Under the pieces are notes generated by a model. It was not told the DNA's origin, made no database searches, and worked only from the letters and a program-made list of their open reading frames with translations. DNA of 64,000 nt from Exiguobacterium sp. AM39-5BH (GTDB lineage Bacteria; Bacillota; Bacilli; Exiguobacteriales; Exiguobacteriaceae): NCBI RefSeq assembly GCF_003467445.1, contig NZ_QSGS01000007.1:1-64000 (forward strand). The letters run 5' to 3'. A program made the position numbers and the translations under genes. Shown one piece after another: positions 1-8,969 of this stretch; position 1 is the first letter of the stretch; each line of letters starts with the position of its first letter.

Positions 1-22
1 CCTCGCGATCCGGCGAGGGTTT
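1..22 (+). terminator. Intrinsic terminator at window edge
   Basis: Inverted repeat CCTCGC/GCGAGG (positions 1-18) followed by GTTTTG. It probably ends a plus-strand gene lying left of the window. The left side may be cut off. Confidence 0.45.
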
Positions 23-24
23 TG

Positions 25-405
25 TCATGCTGCGAATAGGCTAATCAGGTTTCCGTCCGGATCGATGACGATGGCGTAACGTTGTCCCCAGAACGCATCC
101 CACGGTTCGCGATGCGAGGCATAGCCGTGCTCGACGATCGCTTCATAGCGCGCATCCAGCTCCTCCCGACTGTCGCATAAGAAGGCGAGTTCGACCCGAT
201 GTCCCGTCGCCGGTTTCCATTCCCCGTACACCGATTCGGCCACTTCGACTGTGTCGAAGGCGAGCCGGACACCGCCGTCGTCGACCTCGACGTGCGCTTC
301 CCCATCCATCACTTTTGGGATCGACAGGCCGAGCAGACGGTAAAAATCGAGTGCCCGTTTCATGTCTTCGACGACGATGCCAATCATATCTAGCTTGATT
401 CTCAT
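25..405 (-). CDS. VOC (glyoxalase/bleomycin-resistance fold) family protein
   Basis: A 126-residue single-domain protein with the glyoxalase/VOC pattern. It opens with an MRIKLDMIGIVVEDM strand and has the FYRLLGLSIP helix. It ends with the typical IVIDPDGNLISLF strand (residues ~112-125). Members are small metal-dependent lyases, dioxygenases or resistance proteins, and the substrate cannot be read from the sequence. The upstream gap of about 80 bases is shared with the divergent GNAT gene. No partner gene suggests a pathway. Family assignment is firm; function is open. Confidence 0.85.
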   Translation of the reverse strand: MRIKLDMIGIVVEDMKRALDFYRLLGLSIPKVMDGEAHVEVDDGGVRLAFDTVEVAESVYGEWKPATGHRVELAFLCDSREELDARYEAIVEHGYASHREPWDAFWGQRYAIVIDPDGNLISLFAA

Positions 406-484
406 GTGATCACCTCATTTTCCAAGTTGGTGGTGCTATGATGAGTGTAGCACCACATCCTGCTCGTGAAACGAGGAAATTCAC

Positions 485-970
485 ATGACCTATCAATTCG
501 CTGTCCTCACCCAGCAACAATCGGAAGCAATCGCCTATACGTGGCACTACGAAGGCGATTATGCCTTTTACGATATGGAGGCTGACAAAGACGATTTGGC
601 CGAATTTGTAGACGCCGAACAACGCGGACAGTCGGTGTTCGCCATCACGTCTGACGGTGAACTGGTCGGTTTCGTGAGCGTCACGCAACCGGATGCTGAG
701 ACGGTTGATCTCGGCCTCGGCATGAAGCCAAATTTGACCGGGAACGGGAGCGGGCGAACGTTCGTCACATCGATTCTCGACTTCGTCAACACAACGTATG
801 CGCCTCGTCGCATCACCTTGTCCGTCGCCGCCTTCAACCTGCGGGCGATTCGCGTCTATGAGGTGTGCGGATTCAAGCAGACCGGTTCGTTTCAACAACC
901 GACGAACGGGAGCACGTTCACCTTCATCCAGATGGAACGTCAAGAAAGTCCTCAGAACCGAGCGTTCTGA
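485..970 (+). CDS. GNAT-family N-acetyltransferase
   Basis: A 161-residue protein with GNAT architecture. The acceptor strand around LVGFVSVTQPD (residues ~58-68) is followed by the acetyl-CoA loop region LTGNGSGRTFVTSIL (~83-97). The C-terminal strand-helix is RAIRVYEVCGFKQTGSF (~125-141). The start is ATG at 485 behind GAGGAA. The stop lies inside the left arm-to-loop region of the terminator at 945-978. Acceptor substrate unknown. Confidence 0.85.
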   Translation: MTYQFAVLTQQQSEAIAYTWHYEGDYAFYDMEADKDDLAEFVDAEQRGQSVFAITSDGELVGFVSVTQPDAETVDLGLGMKPNLTGNGSGRTFVTSILDFVNTTYAPRRITLSVAAFNLRAIRVYEVCGFKQTGSFQQPTNGSTFTFIQMERQESPQNRAF

Positions 971-978
971 GGACTTTT
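945..978 (+). terminator. Intrinsic terminator after GNAT gene
   Basis: A perfect 14-bp stem (945-958 with 964-977) and a 5-nt loop, followed by TTTT. It overlaps the last codons of the GNAT gene. In reverse it also has a short T-run (AAA at 945-947) and could end the minus-strand mtn/ABC operon, whose last codon is at 980. Confidence 0.8.
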
Positions 979-979
979 C

Positions 980-1980
980 CTATGTGAGCTGTTTCTTTTG
1001 GATGTATGACAAGCCGAGCGCCGCAATCAAAATCGCGCCTTTGACGATGTCTTGGGCGTAATACGGCACGTCCCACATCGTCAGCCCGTTCAACAAAATC
1101 CCAATCAAGACGCACCGATCAACGTGCCGACGACGTTCGGTCGTCCGGTGCCGAAGACGGCGTAACCGATATAGGCGGCCGCGACGGCGTCCATGAGGAG
1201 CGGTGCCCCGGCCGATACTTGTCCGGTGCCGATGCGTGACGCCAAGATGATGCCGCCGATGGCGGCGAACAGACCACTCAACACGTACGCGTACAGCTTG
1301 ATGCGCGTGACGGCGATGCCGGAACGGCGAGCCGCCTCGACGTTCGAGCCGACGTAATAAAACTCACGTCCTGTCTTCGAATATGTCAAAAACAGATGCG
1401 CCCCGGCGAAGAAAAGAATCATCAAGATGGCGACGAACGGGACAGGTCCGATCGAGCCTTGCCCGATGAAGAGGAACGACGGGATGAACCGTCCGGGTGC
1501 CGTCCCTCCTTCAATCGGCATGTTGTCGTAGATGGAAAATCCTTTCGTATACGTCAATTGGACCCCGTTGATGACGTACATGATGGCGAGCGTCGCGAGC
1601 AAATCCGGCAACCGGAACTTGATCGTCACGAGCGCGTTCAACAGCCCGACGAGCACGCCGAGGGCGATTGGGACGAGCAAAGCGACGAGCAGTTCTTGAC
1701 TATGTAACACGAGGCTCGACGCCGCCCCGATCGTCGCGAGGCTCGCCGTCGAACCGACCGATAAGTCGAATCCACCGACAATGAGCGAGAACGTCACCCC
1801 GAGGGCGAGCAGGGAGACGATCGATACGGATTTGATGATGTCGCTAAAGTTCGCGTACGTCAAAAACTGGTCGTTCGTCACACCGAAGACGGCGATGAGT
1901 GCGAGAATCGCGAACAGCGTCCCGTATTGACCGATACCACTGAAGCGTTTCGTGCGTTGTTTGATGACGAGTTGGGCCAT
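980..1980 (-). pseudogene. Sugar-type ABC importer permease (RbsC/MglC family), one-base frameshift near its 3' end
   Basis: Membrane permease of the ribose/galactose ABC family. It has about nine hydrophobic segments and the family loop AGGIILASRIGTGQ near residue 240. The minus-strand frame is open from 1980 to a premature TGA at 1105-1107. Adding one C in the CC run at ~1111 restores GAVLIGILLNGLTMWDVPYY and a natural TAG at 980-982, giving 333 residues, the usual family length. It is the last gene of mtnK-mtnA-binding protein-ATPase-permease. I infer that the importer brings in a methylthioribose-like sugar. The frameshift may be a sequencing error. Confidence 0.85.
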
Positions 1981-1981
1981 G

Positions 1982-3354
1982 TTAAACCCCTCCTTTCTGT
2001 TGCCAACGGCCGCGGTCGAGCCAAAGCGTCCGGTTGGCGATCAATTCTAGTTCATGCGGTTCACTCGACGTAAAGATGACAGTCTTTCCACTTTTCGCGA
2101 GACGGGTGACGAGTTCATAAATATCCCGTTTCGCCGTCACGTCGACGCCTTTCGTCGGTTCGTCAAGCAGATAGACGTCCCGGTCCTCGAGGAGCCATTT
2201 GCTGAGGACAACTTTTTGTTGATTCCCCCCGCTCAGCTCTCGGACCGGTTGCCCGACCTGGTCGTATTTCACACGGAGCGAGGCCAAGACGCGCGTGACT
2301 GCGTTCGCCTTCCCTTCGATCGCGAGGACGTTCCGTTCAATCGAATCGTCGAGGAAGAGTCCCTGTTTCCGGCGTTCTTCCGGTACGAGGGCGAACCCGG
2401 ACCGGACCGCCTGACGCGGTTCGCGAATCTTGATTGGTTTCCCGTCCAACGTCATCTGTTGTTCAACGCCGGAGAGACCGAATAGCGCCTCGATCAACTC
2501 CGTCTTCCCGCTCCCGGTGACACCGCCGATGCCGACGACTTCGCCTTTATACGCCGTGAACGGCAAACTCGTCCCGAACGCCGGTAACGTGAGCTCTGCC
2601 TGAATCCGCATCTCGGGTTCCGGAACGGCTTTCTCTACCGCTTCTGCCATGTCAGATCCGCTCAAATACGTATGGATATCCCGTTCTGACAACGCCTGAA
2701 ACGGCCCTTCATAGGCGATACGGCCATCCCGGAGGAACGTCGTCGTCGTGGTGACGCGCGACAGTTCGTCCGACCGATGCGTGATGAGAAGAATGCCGAC
2801 ACCTTCCTCTGCGAGCGACTGCAATAACGTGAGCAGTGACGTCGCATCTTCCGTCGACAAGGCGGCCGTCGGTTCGTCGAGCAAGAGGTAGGCCGCATCA
2901 CTCGCGAGCGCCGGGCAATCAAGACACGTTGTTTGACGCTGAGCGGGAATCGTCCGACCGGTTCGGTCACGTCAATCTCTAGTCCAACACGTTCCAAGTA
3001 GGTGGCCGCTCGCTGTTTTAGTTCACGAGGACGAATCCGTTCGACCGCCTGCCACGGCACGACGTTTTCATAAATCGGTAAATCGAGATAGAGGGCGTCA
3101 TCGACTTCTTGCGACACCGTGATGATCCCACGGCGTATCGCCTCGGCCGGTGTGAATGTGACCGGTGTCTCGTCGAGCTCGATCGTCCCGGATGTGGGGA
3201 TGATGGCGCCACTCAAAAGCTTCACGAGCGTGCTCTTTCCGGCCCCGTTCAACCCAAGCAAGCCATGAATCTCGCCACGGCGGAGCGTGAAGCTGACGTC
3301 GTCGAGCACCGTGACATCACCATAGCGTTTCGTGACGCGTTCAAGCCGTAACAT
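1982..3354 (-). pseudogene. Sugar-type ABC importer ATPase (RbsA/MglA family), one-base frameshift
   Basis: Duplicated ABC ATPase that powers import. The N-terminal domain carries Walker A GLNGAGKST (residues ~34-42). The C-terminal domain carries GVTGSGKT and the signature LSGGNQQKVVLSKWLL. The degenerate LSVKQRVLIARA signature of domain 1 is typical of RbsA. The frame breaks at ~2911, where CCC has become CC. Restoring one C joins LIARA to LASDAAYLLLDEPTAAL and gives 457 residues. The start ATG is at 3354, abutting the binding-protein gene, so the two are co-transcribed. Identity of the family is firm. Confidence 0.87.
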
Positions 3355-4430
3355 CAGTCCGTCCCTTTCATCCAGTCCGACCAGGCCGCGTCTGATGCGC
3401 CCCAGTTCGGGACGTATTGACCGAGGTCGTCCATCGTTACTTTCTCGTCCGGCAAGACGTCGCGGTCGACGAGATATGGGTCGACCGAATGAATCGACGG
3501 CGTCTCTTCACCAGCTAATTTTTGATACGCGTAACGGACTTGAATCCGTCCGATTTCAGCCGGATCGGTCGCCGCCGTCACTTTCCACGGGCTACCGTCC
3601 TCTTGCATGAGTTGAAGGTCTTCGTCACTCAAATCGATGCCATAGACGGCGATTTCATCGCGTCCGGCTTGTTTGATGGCACGGCTCGCACCCTTAGCGA
3701 ACTCGTCCCACATCGCGAATACGGCATCAATCTCACCTTCCGGATACTTCTTCAAAATCGCTTCCATCTGGCTCTGTGTGTCGAGCGCCGTATTGTTCGT
3801 CGCCGAACCGAATTTGGCGACTTCCGTGATACCCGGGTAGCGTTTCAAGAACGCATCATAAATCGTGTGACGTCGTTCCATCGGCGTGAAGCCACCGACC
3901 CAAATCGTGACAATGTTGCCTTCGCCGTCCAAATCTTCAGCGAGTGCCTTGAGCGAACGCCAGGCGAGCGAATAGTCGTCCTGATCGATGACCGTCACAC
4001 CTTCGTTCGTCAAATCGTTGTCGAACGCGACGACTTTGATGCCTTTGTCGAGTGCGCGTTGGACCGGTTCTTTCAACGCATCGGCGCGGCCATGGTCAAT
4101 CAAGATGACATCGACGCCTTGCGTCGTCGCCGTGTCGACGTAGCTCGCCATCTTCGACAGATCGTTGTCGGCGTTGTACACTTTCACGTTGCCGCCGAAC
4201 GATTCAACTTGTTCCGTCACCCCGTTAATATACTGCGACGAGAACGTCCCGATCGACATCTGCATGATCAAGGCGACGTCGATCTCTTTCGGCAACGTCC
4301 CGTTCGAGACCGAGACGGGTTTCGTCTCCGCCGTCTTCTCGGCCGGCTTCGTCGGAGCGGCTTGCTCGTTCGTGCAACCGACGAGCGCCAAAACGAATGT
4401 GAACAATAAGATCAATAGTTTTTTAGACAT
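3354..4430 (-). CDS. Sugar-type ABC importer substrate-binding lipoprotein (RbsB-like)
   Basis: A 358-residue lipoprotein. It has a lysine-rich N-terminus, a hydrophobic stretch and the lipobox L16-V-G-C19, so it is anchored outside the membrane. The mature part resembles type-1 periplasmic sugar-binding proteins, with motifs IDHGRADAL, VVAFDNDL and AVFAMWDEFAKGASRA. It starts 8 nt inside the end of mtnA behind GGGGGAACG, so it is translationally linked to methionine salvage. Methylthioribose or a related S-methyl pentose is the inferred ligand. A plain ribose transporter is the alternative. Confidence 0.85.
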   Translation of the reverse strand: MSKKLLILLFTFVLALVGCTNEQAAPTKPAEKTAETKPVSVSNGTLPKEIDVALIMQMSIGTFSSQYINGVTEQVESFGGNVKVYNADNDLSKMASYVDTATTQGVDVILIDHGRADALKEPVQRALDKGIKVVAFDNDLTNEGVTVIDQDDYSLAWRSLKALAEDLDGEGNIVTIWVGGFTPMERRHTIYDAFLKRYPGITEVAKFGSATNNTALDTQSQMEAILKKYPEGEIDAVFAMWDEFAKGASRAIKQAGRDEIAVYGIDLSDEDLQLMQEDGSPWKVTAATDPAEIGRIQVRYAYQKLAGEETPSIHSVDPYLVDRDVLPDEKVTMDDLGQYVPNWGASDAAWSDWMKGTD

Positions 4431-5457
4431 GAATCGTTCCCCCTACATGATGTGTGATGGCGGTCTCTGTCGGCTCGAACACACCCGCCTCGGTGATGAG
4501 TCCGGTGATGAGGTCCGGTGGGGTGACGTCGAACGCCGGATTGAAGACGGTGATGCCGACGGGTGCCGTCGGTTGACCACCGATATGTGTCACTTCTGAC
4601 GGGTTCCGCTCCTCGATTTCGATTGTGTCATCCGCCGTCAAATCGAACGTCGAATGCGGCGCCGCGACGTAGAACGGAATGCCGTAATGTTTGGCGAGGA
4701 CGGCTAGCTGCAACGTCCCGATTTTATTGGCGACATGACCCGTCCGTGTGATGCGGTCGGCTCCGACGATGATGGCGTCGACTCGTTTCGACTGAATCGT
4801 CCAAGCCGCCATATTGTCCGTGATGAGCGTCACGTCGATATCGGCCTGATCGAGTTCCCAGACAGTGAGGCGTGCCCCTTGCAGGAGTGGCCGCGTCTCA
4901 CAGGCGAAGACGTTGAAGGATACACCTCGTTCTTTTCCGACGTAAAACGGCGCGAGTGCCGTCCCGTAATGCGATGTCGCGATCGCACCGGCGTTGCAGA
5001 TCGTCAACACGTTCCCCCCGGCCGGCAACACCGTCAGCGCATGCTCGCCGATGGCCCGATACGTATCGATGTCCCGGTCGTACAAAGCGATAGCGCGGCG
5101 TTTGATTTCTTCGGCAATCGCCTCAAAGTCGTCCCCGACATTTAACTCAAGGAGCGACTCGATCACGTTTTGCAGATTGACCGCTGTCGGCCGGGTCGCG
5201 ATCAAACGGCGTCCGACGAGATCGAGCCGACGCGTGAAGTCCGGGTCATCGACTAACCGTCCCGCTTCTTTGGCGAGGACGAACGCCCCGAAATAAGCGA
5301 TGGCCGGGGCACCACGGACTTGGAGCATCTCGATGGCATGTTCGGCTTGTTCGAGCGTCTCAATCGTCACGTAACGCTCTTCATGCGGTAACAACGTCTG
5401 ATCCAATAGGATGAGTTCGTCCGTTTGCGAATTAAAGCGGATGTTTTGGACCGTCAT
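4423..5457 (-). CDS. mtnA: S-methyl-5-thioribose-1-phosphate isomerase
   Basis: Converts methylthioribose-1-phosphate to methylthioribulose-1-phosphate in methionine salvage (cytoplasm). At 344 residues it has normal family length. It belongs to the eIF2B-related fold, with the catalytic-cysteine segment LTICNAGAIATSHYG (~150-165) and the aspartate segment VGADRITRTGHVANKIGT (~237-254). Its ATG overlaps the mtnK stop by 4 nt, so translation is coupled. It is controlled by the SAM-I riboswitch upstream of mtnK. Confidence 0.96.
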   Translation of the reverse strand: MTVQNIRFNSQTDELILLDQTLLPHEERYVTIETLEQAEHAIEMLQVRGAPAIAYFGAFVLAKEAGRLVDDPDFTRRLDLVGRRLIATRPTAVNLQNVIESLLELNVGDDFEAIAEEIKRRAIALYDRDIDTYRAIGEHALTVLPAGGNVLTICNAGAIATSHYGTALAPFYVGKERGVSFNVFACETRPLLQGARLTVWELDQADIDVTLITDNMAAWTIQSKRVDAIIVGADRITRTGHVANKIGTLQLAVLAKHYGIPFYVAAPHSTFDLTADDTIEIEERNPSEVTHIGGQPTAPVGITVFNPAFDVTPPDLITGLITEAGVFEPTETAITHHVGGTIHV

Positions 5458-6605
5458 ACGCGCACCCCCAACAAAAGCGTCACCAAGTCGTCAATCGATT
5501 CGACACTGTGGCGTTCTTTAATGAGCGCCGTCCCGAGGGCGAGCGCGTCACGTTTTCGTTCGAGCCGCGTCGCTTCCGGCAATGTCTCGAGATCGGCGAC
5601 ACCGGCCAGTCCGACAGCACGGCGAATGAGTTCGCAACCGGCGTAGCCGATCGTGTCGCTGAAGACTGTCCGCAACAACTCGTCGACAAATCCGTCCGTA
5701 TTGAAAGGCTCGACGGCGCGCTCAAAGTTGGCCCGAAACGTCTTCTCAAACGTCTCCCACACCGTCAAGACGTCCGTGAAACGCTCGAAGCGTTTGAGCG
5801 GGTCATGGAACGTCGACAACGTCAAATGGGCGATGATTTGGCCGAGGTCGAAGCCGAACGGTCCATAAAATGCGAACTCTGGATCGATGATTTTCGTCTC
5901 TTGTTGGGTCGCGAAGATGCTGCCCGTATGCAGGTCACCGTGCAGAAGCGCATCATGTTTCGTGACAAACCCGACTTTCAATTTCGTCACCTCGATCTTG
6001 AGCGCCTGGTCTTGCCAGAGGCGTTCGACATCTTCTCGAAGCGCCGCCTCGATGTTGTTCGACTCCGCGTCTTTGAACGGGTCGGTGAAGATGAGCTTCT
6101 CGGTGATGTCACACAGTTCCGGGTTGTAATAGTCACGTTCAATCCGCTTCTTCGCAATCGGGCCGGCCGCATAATCCGACGTCGCGAACAGCGTCTCGCC
6201 TAAAAATTCACCGACATGACGCGCGAGTTCCGGATAGCTCTCCCCCTTCAAATAACCAGTGCGGACAATCTCATAATCAGATAGATCTTCTATAATCGTG
6301 TAAGCGAGCGTCCGGTCGCTGCCAAGGACAGCCGGGACGAACCGCGGCGCTACGTTCGCAAATTCACGGAGTGCCAACTGTTCAATCCATGCCCGTTCGA
6401 GCGTAAGCGGCCAGCTCTCGCCGACGACTTTGGCATATGGGAGCGCCTGTTTGACGATCAGGCGTTGTTCGCCTTGGCGAATCCGAAACACGAGATTCAA
6501 GTTGCCGTCCCCGATCTCCTCGCACTCGGCGATCCCTTCTTGCAAGTATCCTAATTGACGGACGTGCTCGACGACGGTCTGTTCTGTAAATGGTTGATAT
6601 GACAT
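5454..6605 (-). CDS. mtnK: S-methyl-5-thioribose kinase
   Basis: Phosphorylates methylthioribose on C1 with ATP, the entry step of this salvage branch. The protein of 383 residues has an aminoglycoside-phosphotransferase-type fold. The catalytic loop is LLHGDLHTGSIF (~227-238) and the metal-binding segment is IIDPEFAFYGPFGFDLGQI. I chose ATG 6605 (MSYQPFTEQ) because AAGGGG sits just upstream. The longer open frame to 6692 runs through the riboswitch terminator and is not real. First gene of the minus-strand operon. Confidence 0.96.
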   Translation of the reverse strand: MSYQPFTEQTVVEHVRQLGYLQEGIAECEEIGDGNLNLVFRIRQGEQRLIVKQALPYAKVVGESWPLTLERAWIEQLALREFANVAPRFVPAVLGSDRTLAYTIIEDLSDYEIVRTGYLKGESYPELARHVGEFLGETLFATSDYAAGPIAKKRIERDYYNPELCDITEKLIFTDPFKDAESNNIEAALREDVERLWQDQALKIEVTKLKVGFVTKHDALLHGDLHTGSIFATQQETKIIDPEFAFYGPFGFDLGQIIAHLTLSTFHDPLKRFERFTDVLTVWETFEKTFRANFERAVEPFNTDGFVDELLRTVFSDTIGYAGCELIRRAVGLAGVADLETLPEATRLERKRDALALGTALIKERHSVESIDDLVTLLLGVRV

Positions 6606-6633
6606 GATATTTTCCCCTTCCTGTACGTTGCCC

Positions 6634-6666
6634 ACAAAAAAGCCCCTTTCTCCGCGAGAAAGAGGC
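6634..6666 (-). terminator. Riboswitch-controlled terminator before mtnK
   Basis: On the minus strand GCCTCTTTCTC pairs with GAGAAAGGGGC around a CGCG-type loop and is followed by six T. It lies between the SAM-I aptamer and mtnK, as expected for SAM-dependent attenuation. Confidence 0.9.
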
Positions 6667-6686
6667 ACAGCCAAAATGGTTGTTCC

Positions 6687-6789
6687 TCTCATCTGTCAGA
6701 CATTCGTCTGGTGGATGTAGCACCGTGCCTAGTGGTCGGTTGCTGCGGCGTCATCGGGCCAATTCCCTCTGCCAACTCGCGATAAGAGT
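6687..6789 (-). promoter_or_regulatory. SAM-I (S-box) riboswitch controlling mtnK-mtnA-ABC importer
   Basis: Read on the minus strand, the P1 arm CTCTTATC is followed by GAGTTGGCAGAGGGA and GGCCCGATGACGCC. Then come GCAGCAACC and GGCACGGTGCTACATCC, and the closing arm GATGAGAG. All conserved S-box blocks are present. High SAM favours the adjacent terminator and turns the operon off. Confidence 0.95.
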
Positions 6790-6994
6790 GTGTTATTCGA
6801 TTCGGTGAACTTATGTGATGAATATTACGGACTCGACGTCACGATTGTCAACGTCATTTTCTCCGTACAATTCCATCTTTTTTTGTGCATATATGGAAAC
6901 AACTTCCCAAAATATTTTTTTTGGAAAAAAAGGAATTGACGACGTGACGATTCTGTGCAAAAATTCAATTAAATTTCACAACTTCAAATCACAT

Positions 6995-7094
6995 TCTTAT
7001 CAAGAGCAGACGGAGGGACGAGCCCGATGATGTCGCAGCAACCGACCAGAGATGGCACGGTGCTAATTCTTGCAGCGAAAGCTGAGAGATAAGA
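6995..7094 (+). promoter_or_regulatory. SAM-I (S-box) riboswitch controlling mtnW-mtnX-mtnB-mtnD
   Basis: P1 arm TCTTATC (6995-7001) pairs with GATAAGA (7088-7094). Between them lie AAGAGCAGACGGAGGGAC, GCCCGATGATGTCGCAGCAACC and GGCACGGTGCTAATTC, the conserved S-box core. The two aptamers are arranged back to back with only about 205 bases between their 5' ends. Confidence 0.95.
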
Positions 7095-7108
7095 GTTCAT
7101 TTTTTATG

Positions 7109-7141
7109 ATGACCTCTTGCCTCGGCATGGGGTCATTTTTT
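7109..7141 (+). terminator. Riboswitch-controlled terminator before mtnW
   Basis: ATGACC (7109-7114) pairs with GGTCAT (7131-7136), with an inner GCC/GGC stem and a T-run after it. It is the expression platform of the plus-strand SAM-I riboswitch. Confidence 0.88.
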
Positions 7142-7164
7142 GTTTGCCTGGAAGGAGGAACCAC

Positions 7165-8322
7165 ATGAGTATCACTGCCACATATGAAATCAAACGGACG
7201 GATGCGGTCGCAAGCATTGCCGACAAAATCGCCCTCGAGCTGACCGTCGGCACATGGACCGAGCTGCGTCATTTAGAGCAAGAGCAGTTACAGGCGTACC
7301 GGGGTGAGGTCGTATCGACCACCCATACGGAGACGACGAGCCGGTTCACGATCCGCTATCCGTTACATAATGTCAGCCCTGACTTTTCATCCATCTTGAC
7401 GACGACGTTCGGGAAACTATCCCTCGACGATTCGATTCGGTTAATCGATTTGACGTTGCCCGAAACACTCGCCCCTCATTTCAAAGGCGCCAAGTTCGGC
7501 GTCGACGGGATTCGCGAGTTGCTCGGCGTCCATGATCGCCCGCTCGTCATGAGCATCTTCAAAGGTGTCATCGGTCGTGACCTCACGTTTCTCGAGCAAC
7601 AACTCCGCGACCAGTTTGCCGGAGGTATCGATATCGTCAAAGACGACGAGATTTTATACGATAACCCGCTCACGCCGTCGCTCGAACGGGCCCGCATCGG
7701 AGCGGACGTCATCCAAGACCATTTCGAGGCGACCGGGAAACGTGTCCTCTATGCCATTACGCTGAGCGGCCCTATGCTCGGTCTGCGTGACCAGGCGCTC
7801 CGGCTGATTGAGGCCGGTGCGACGGCGCTCCTATTCAACGTCTATACGTACGGTCTCGACGCACTGCGCGAACTTGCGAACGACCCAGACATCCACGTCC
7901 CCATCTTGTCACATCCGGCTTTCGCCGGCGCCTTGACCGGGTCAATCAGTCATTCGCTCTTACTCGGTAAACTCCCACGCCTCGCTGGGGCCGATTTGAC
8001 GCTCTTCCCGTCTCCGTACGGTTCGCTCGCGACACCACGGGACGAGGCGTTCGCGATTCGTGACTTGAGCGCCGAACCGCATTGGTCGAAACCAATTTTA
8101 CCGGTCCCATCAGCCGGGATTCATCCGGGACTCGTCTCCGATATCATTCGTGATTTCGGGACGGAGGTCGTCATCAACGCCGGCGGTGGCATTCATGGTC
8201 ACCCGGACGGTGCAGCCGCCGGGGCCCGTGCTTTCCGCCAAGCCATCACTCACGTCCTCGGTCACACTGAAGGACAGACGGACGAACTCGATACCGCGTT
8301 AAAGGCGTGGGCGTCACGATGA
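7165..8322 (+). CDS. mtnW: 2,3-diketo-5-methylthiopentyl-1-phosphate enolase (RuBisCO-like)
   Basis: RuBisCO-like protein that enolises diketo-methylthiopentyl-phosphate in methionine salvage. The active-site segments FKGVIGRDL (~133-141) and GGIDIVKDDEIL (~154-165) carry the KDDE motif that replaces the carbamylated-lysine motif of true RuBisCO. Also visible is VINAGGGIHGHPDGAAAGARA. I chose ATG 7165 (385 residues) because AAGGAGG lies at 7152-7158. The frame reaches back to 7117, but that stretch is the terminator hairpin. The stop overlaps the mtnX start (ATGA). Confidence 0.95.
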   Translation: MSITATYEIKRTDAVASIADKIALELTVGTWTELRHLEQEQLQAYRGEVVSTTHTETTSRFTIRYPLHNVSPDFSSILTTTFGKLSLDDSIRLIDLTLPETLAPHFKGAKFGVDGIRELLGVHDRPLVMSIFKGVIGRDLTFLEQQLRDQFAGGIDIVKDDEILYDNPLTPSLERARIGADVIQDHFEATGKRVLYAITLSGPMLGLRDQALRLIEAGATALLFNVYTYGLDALRELANDPDIHVPILSHPAFAGALTGSISHSLLLGKLPRLAGADLTLFPSPYGSLATPRDEAFAIRDLSAEPHWSKPILPVPSAGIHPGLVSDIIRDFGTEVVINAGGGIHGHPDGAAAGARAFRQAITHVLGHTEGQTDELDTALKAWASR

Positions 8323-8969
8323 CGGTCCATATTCTCTGCGACTTCGACGGGACGATCACGGCGGAAGACAACATCATCGCGTTGATGAAGGCGTTCGCCC
8401 CGCCGGCTTGGGTCGAGTTGAAAGATGCGGTGCTCGAACAACGGATTTCCATTCGCTCCGGTGTCGGTCAAATGTTTCAACTATTGCCGAGTTCTGACGC
8501 CCCGGACTACCGCGATTATTTGTTGGAGCGGATCAAGCTCCGCCAAGGGTTCCCATCATTTTTAGAACAGGTTCGGGCGCACGGTTGGAAGTTTGACGTC
8601 GTCAGCGGCGGGATGGACTTCTTCGTCCAGCCGGTCTTAGATGGTCACGTCGCCCCTGAGCACATCTACTGTAACGTCGCCGACTTCTCCGACGAGACGG
8701 TAACCGTCACGTGGCCGCACGCTTGTGACGAACAGTGTACGAACGATTGCGGCTGTTGCAAGCCGACGATTGCCCGCCGTATCGTCAATCCGAGTGACCG
8801 CTTAATCATCATCGGCGACTCGGTGACCGACTTCGAGGTCGCGAAGCGTGCCGACTTCGTCTACGCCCGGGGTCAACTCATCACGCTCTGCGAAGACGCA
8901 GGCATCCGTTACGCCCCGTTCGAGACGTTCGACGACATCACCCATCACTTGAAGGAGGTGGCCGTATGA
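8319..8969 (+). CDS. mtnX: 2-hydroxy-3-keto-5-methylthiopentenyl-1-phosphate phosphatase
   Basis: HAD-superfamily phosphatase that acts after MtnW to give the acireductone precursor. Motif I is DFDGTIT at residues ~7-13. Motif II is the VVSGG region, and motif III/IV is [23 protein letters not shown] cysteine cluster [12 protein letters not shown] sits at ~130-142, as in Bacillus MtnX. ATG 8319 overlaps the mtnW stop by 4 nt. A GTG 12 bases upstream is less likely. 216 residues. Confidence 0.94.
   Translation: MTVHILCDFDGTITAEDNIIALMKAFAPPAWVELKDAVLEQRISIRSGVGQMFQLLPSSDAPDYRDYLLERIKLRQGFPSFLEQVRAHGWKFDVVSGGMDFFVQPVLDGHVAPEHIYCNVADFSDETVTVTWPHACDEQCTNDCGCCKPTIARRIVNPSDRLIIIGDSVTDFEVAKRADFVYARGQLITLCEDAGIRYAPFETFDDITHHLKEVAV

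Noticed and set aside
3522..4409. Long 295-residue plus-strand open frame opposite the binding-protein gene
   Set aside because: It is the antisense shadow of a clear lipoprotein gene. It has Arg-rich composition and no ribosome site.
5508..6203. 231-residue plus-strand frame opposite mtnK
   Set aside because: Shadow frame caused by codon bias of mtnK; the mtnK protein motifs are unmistakable.
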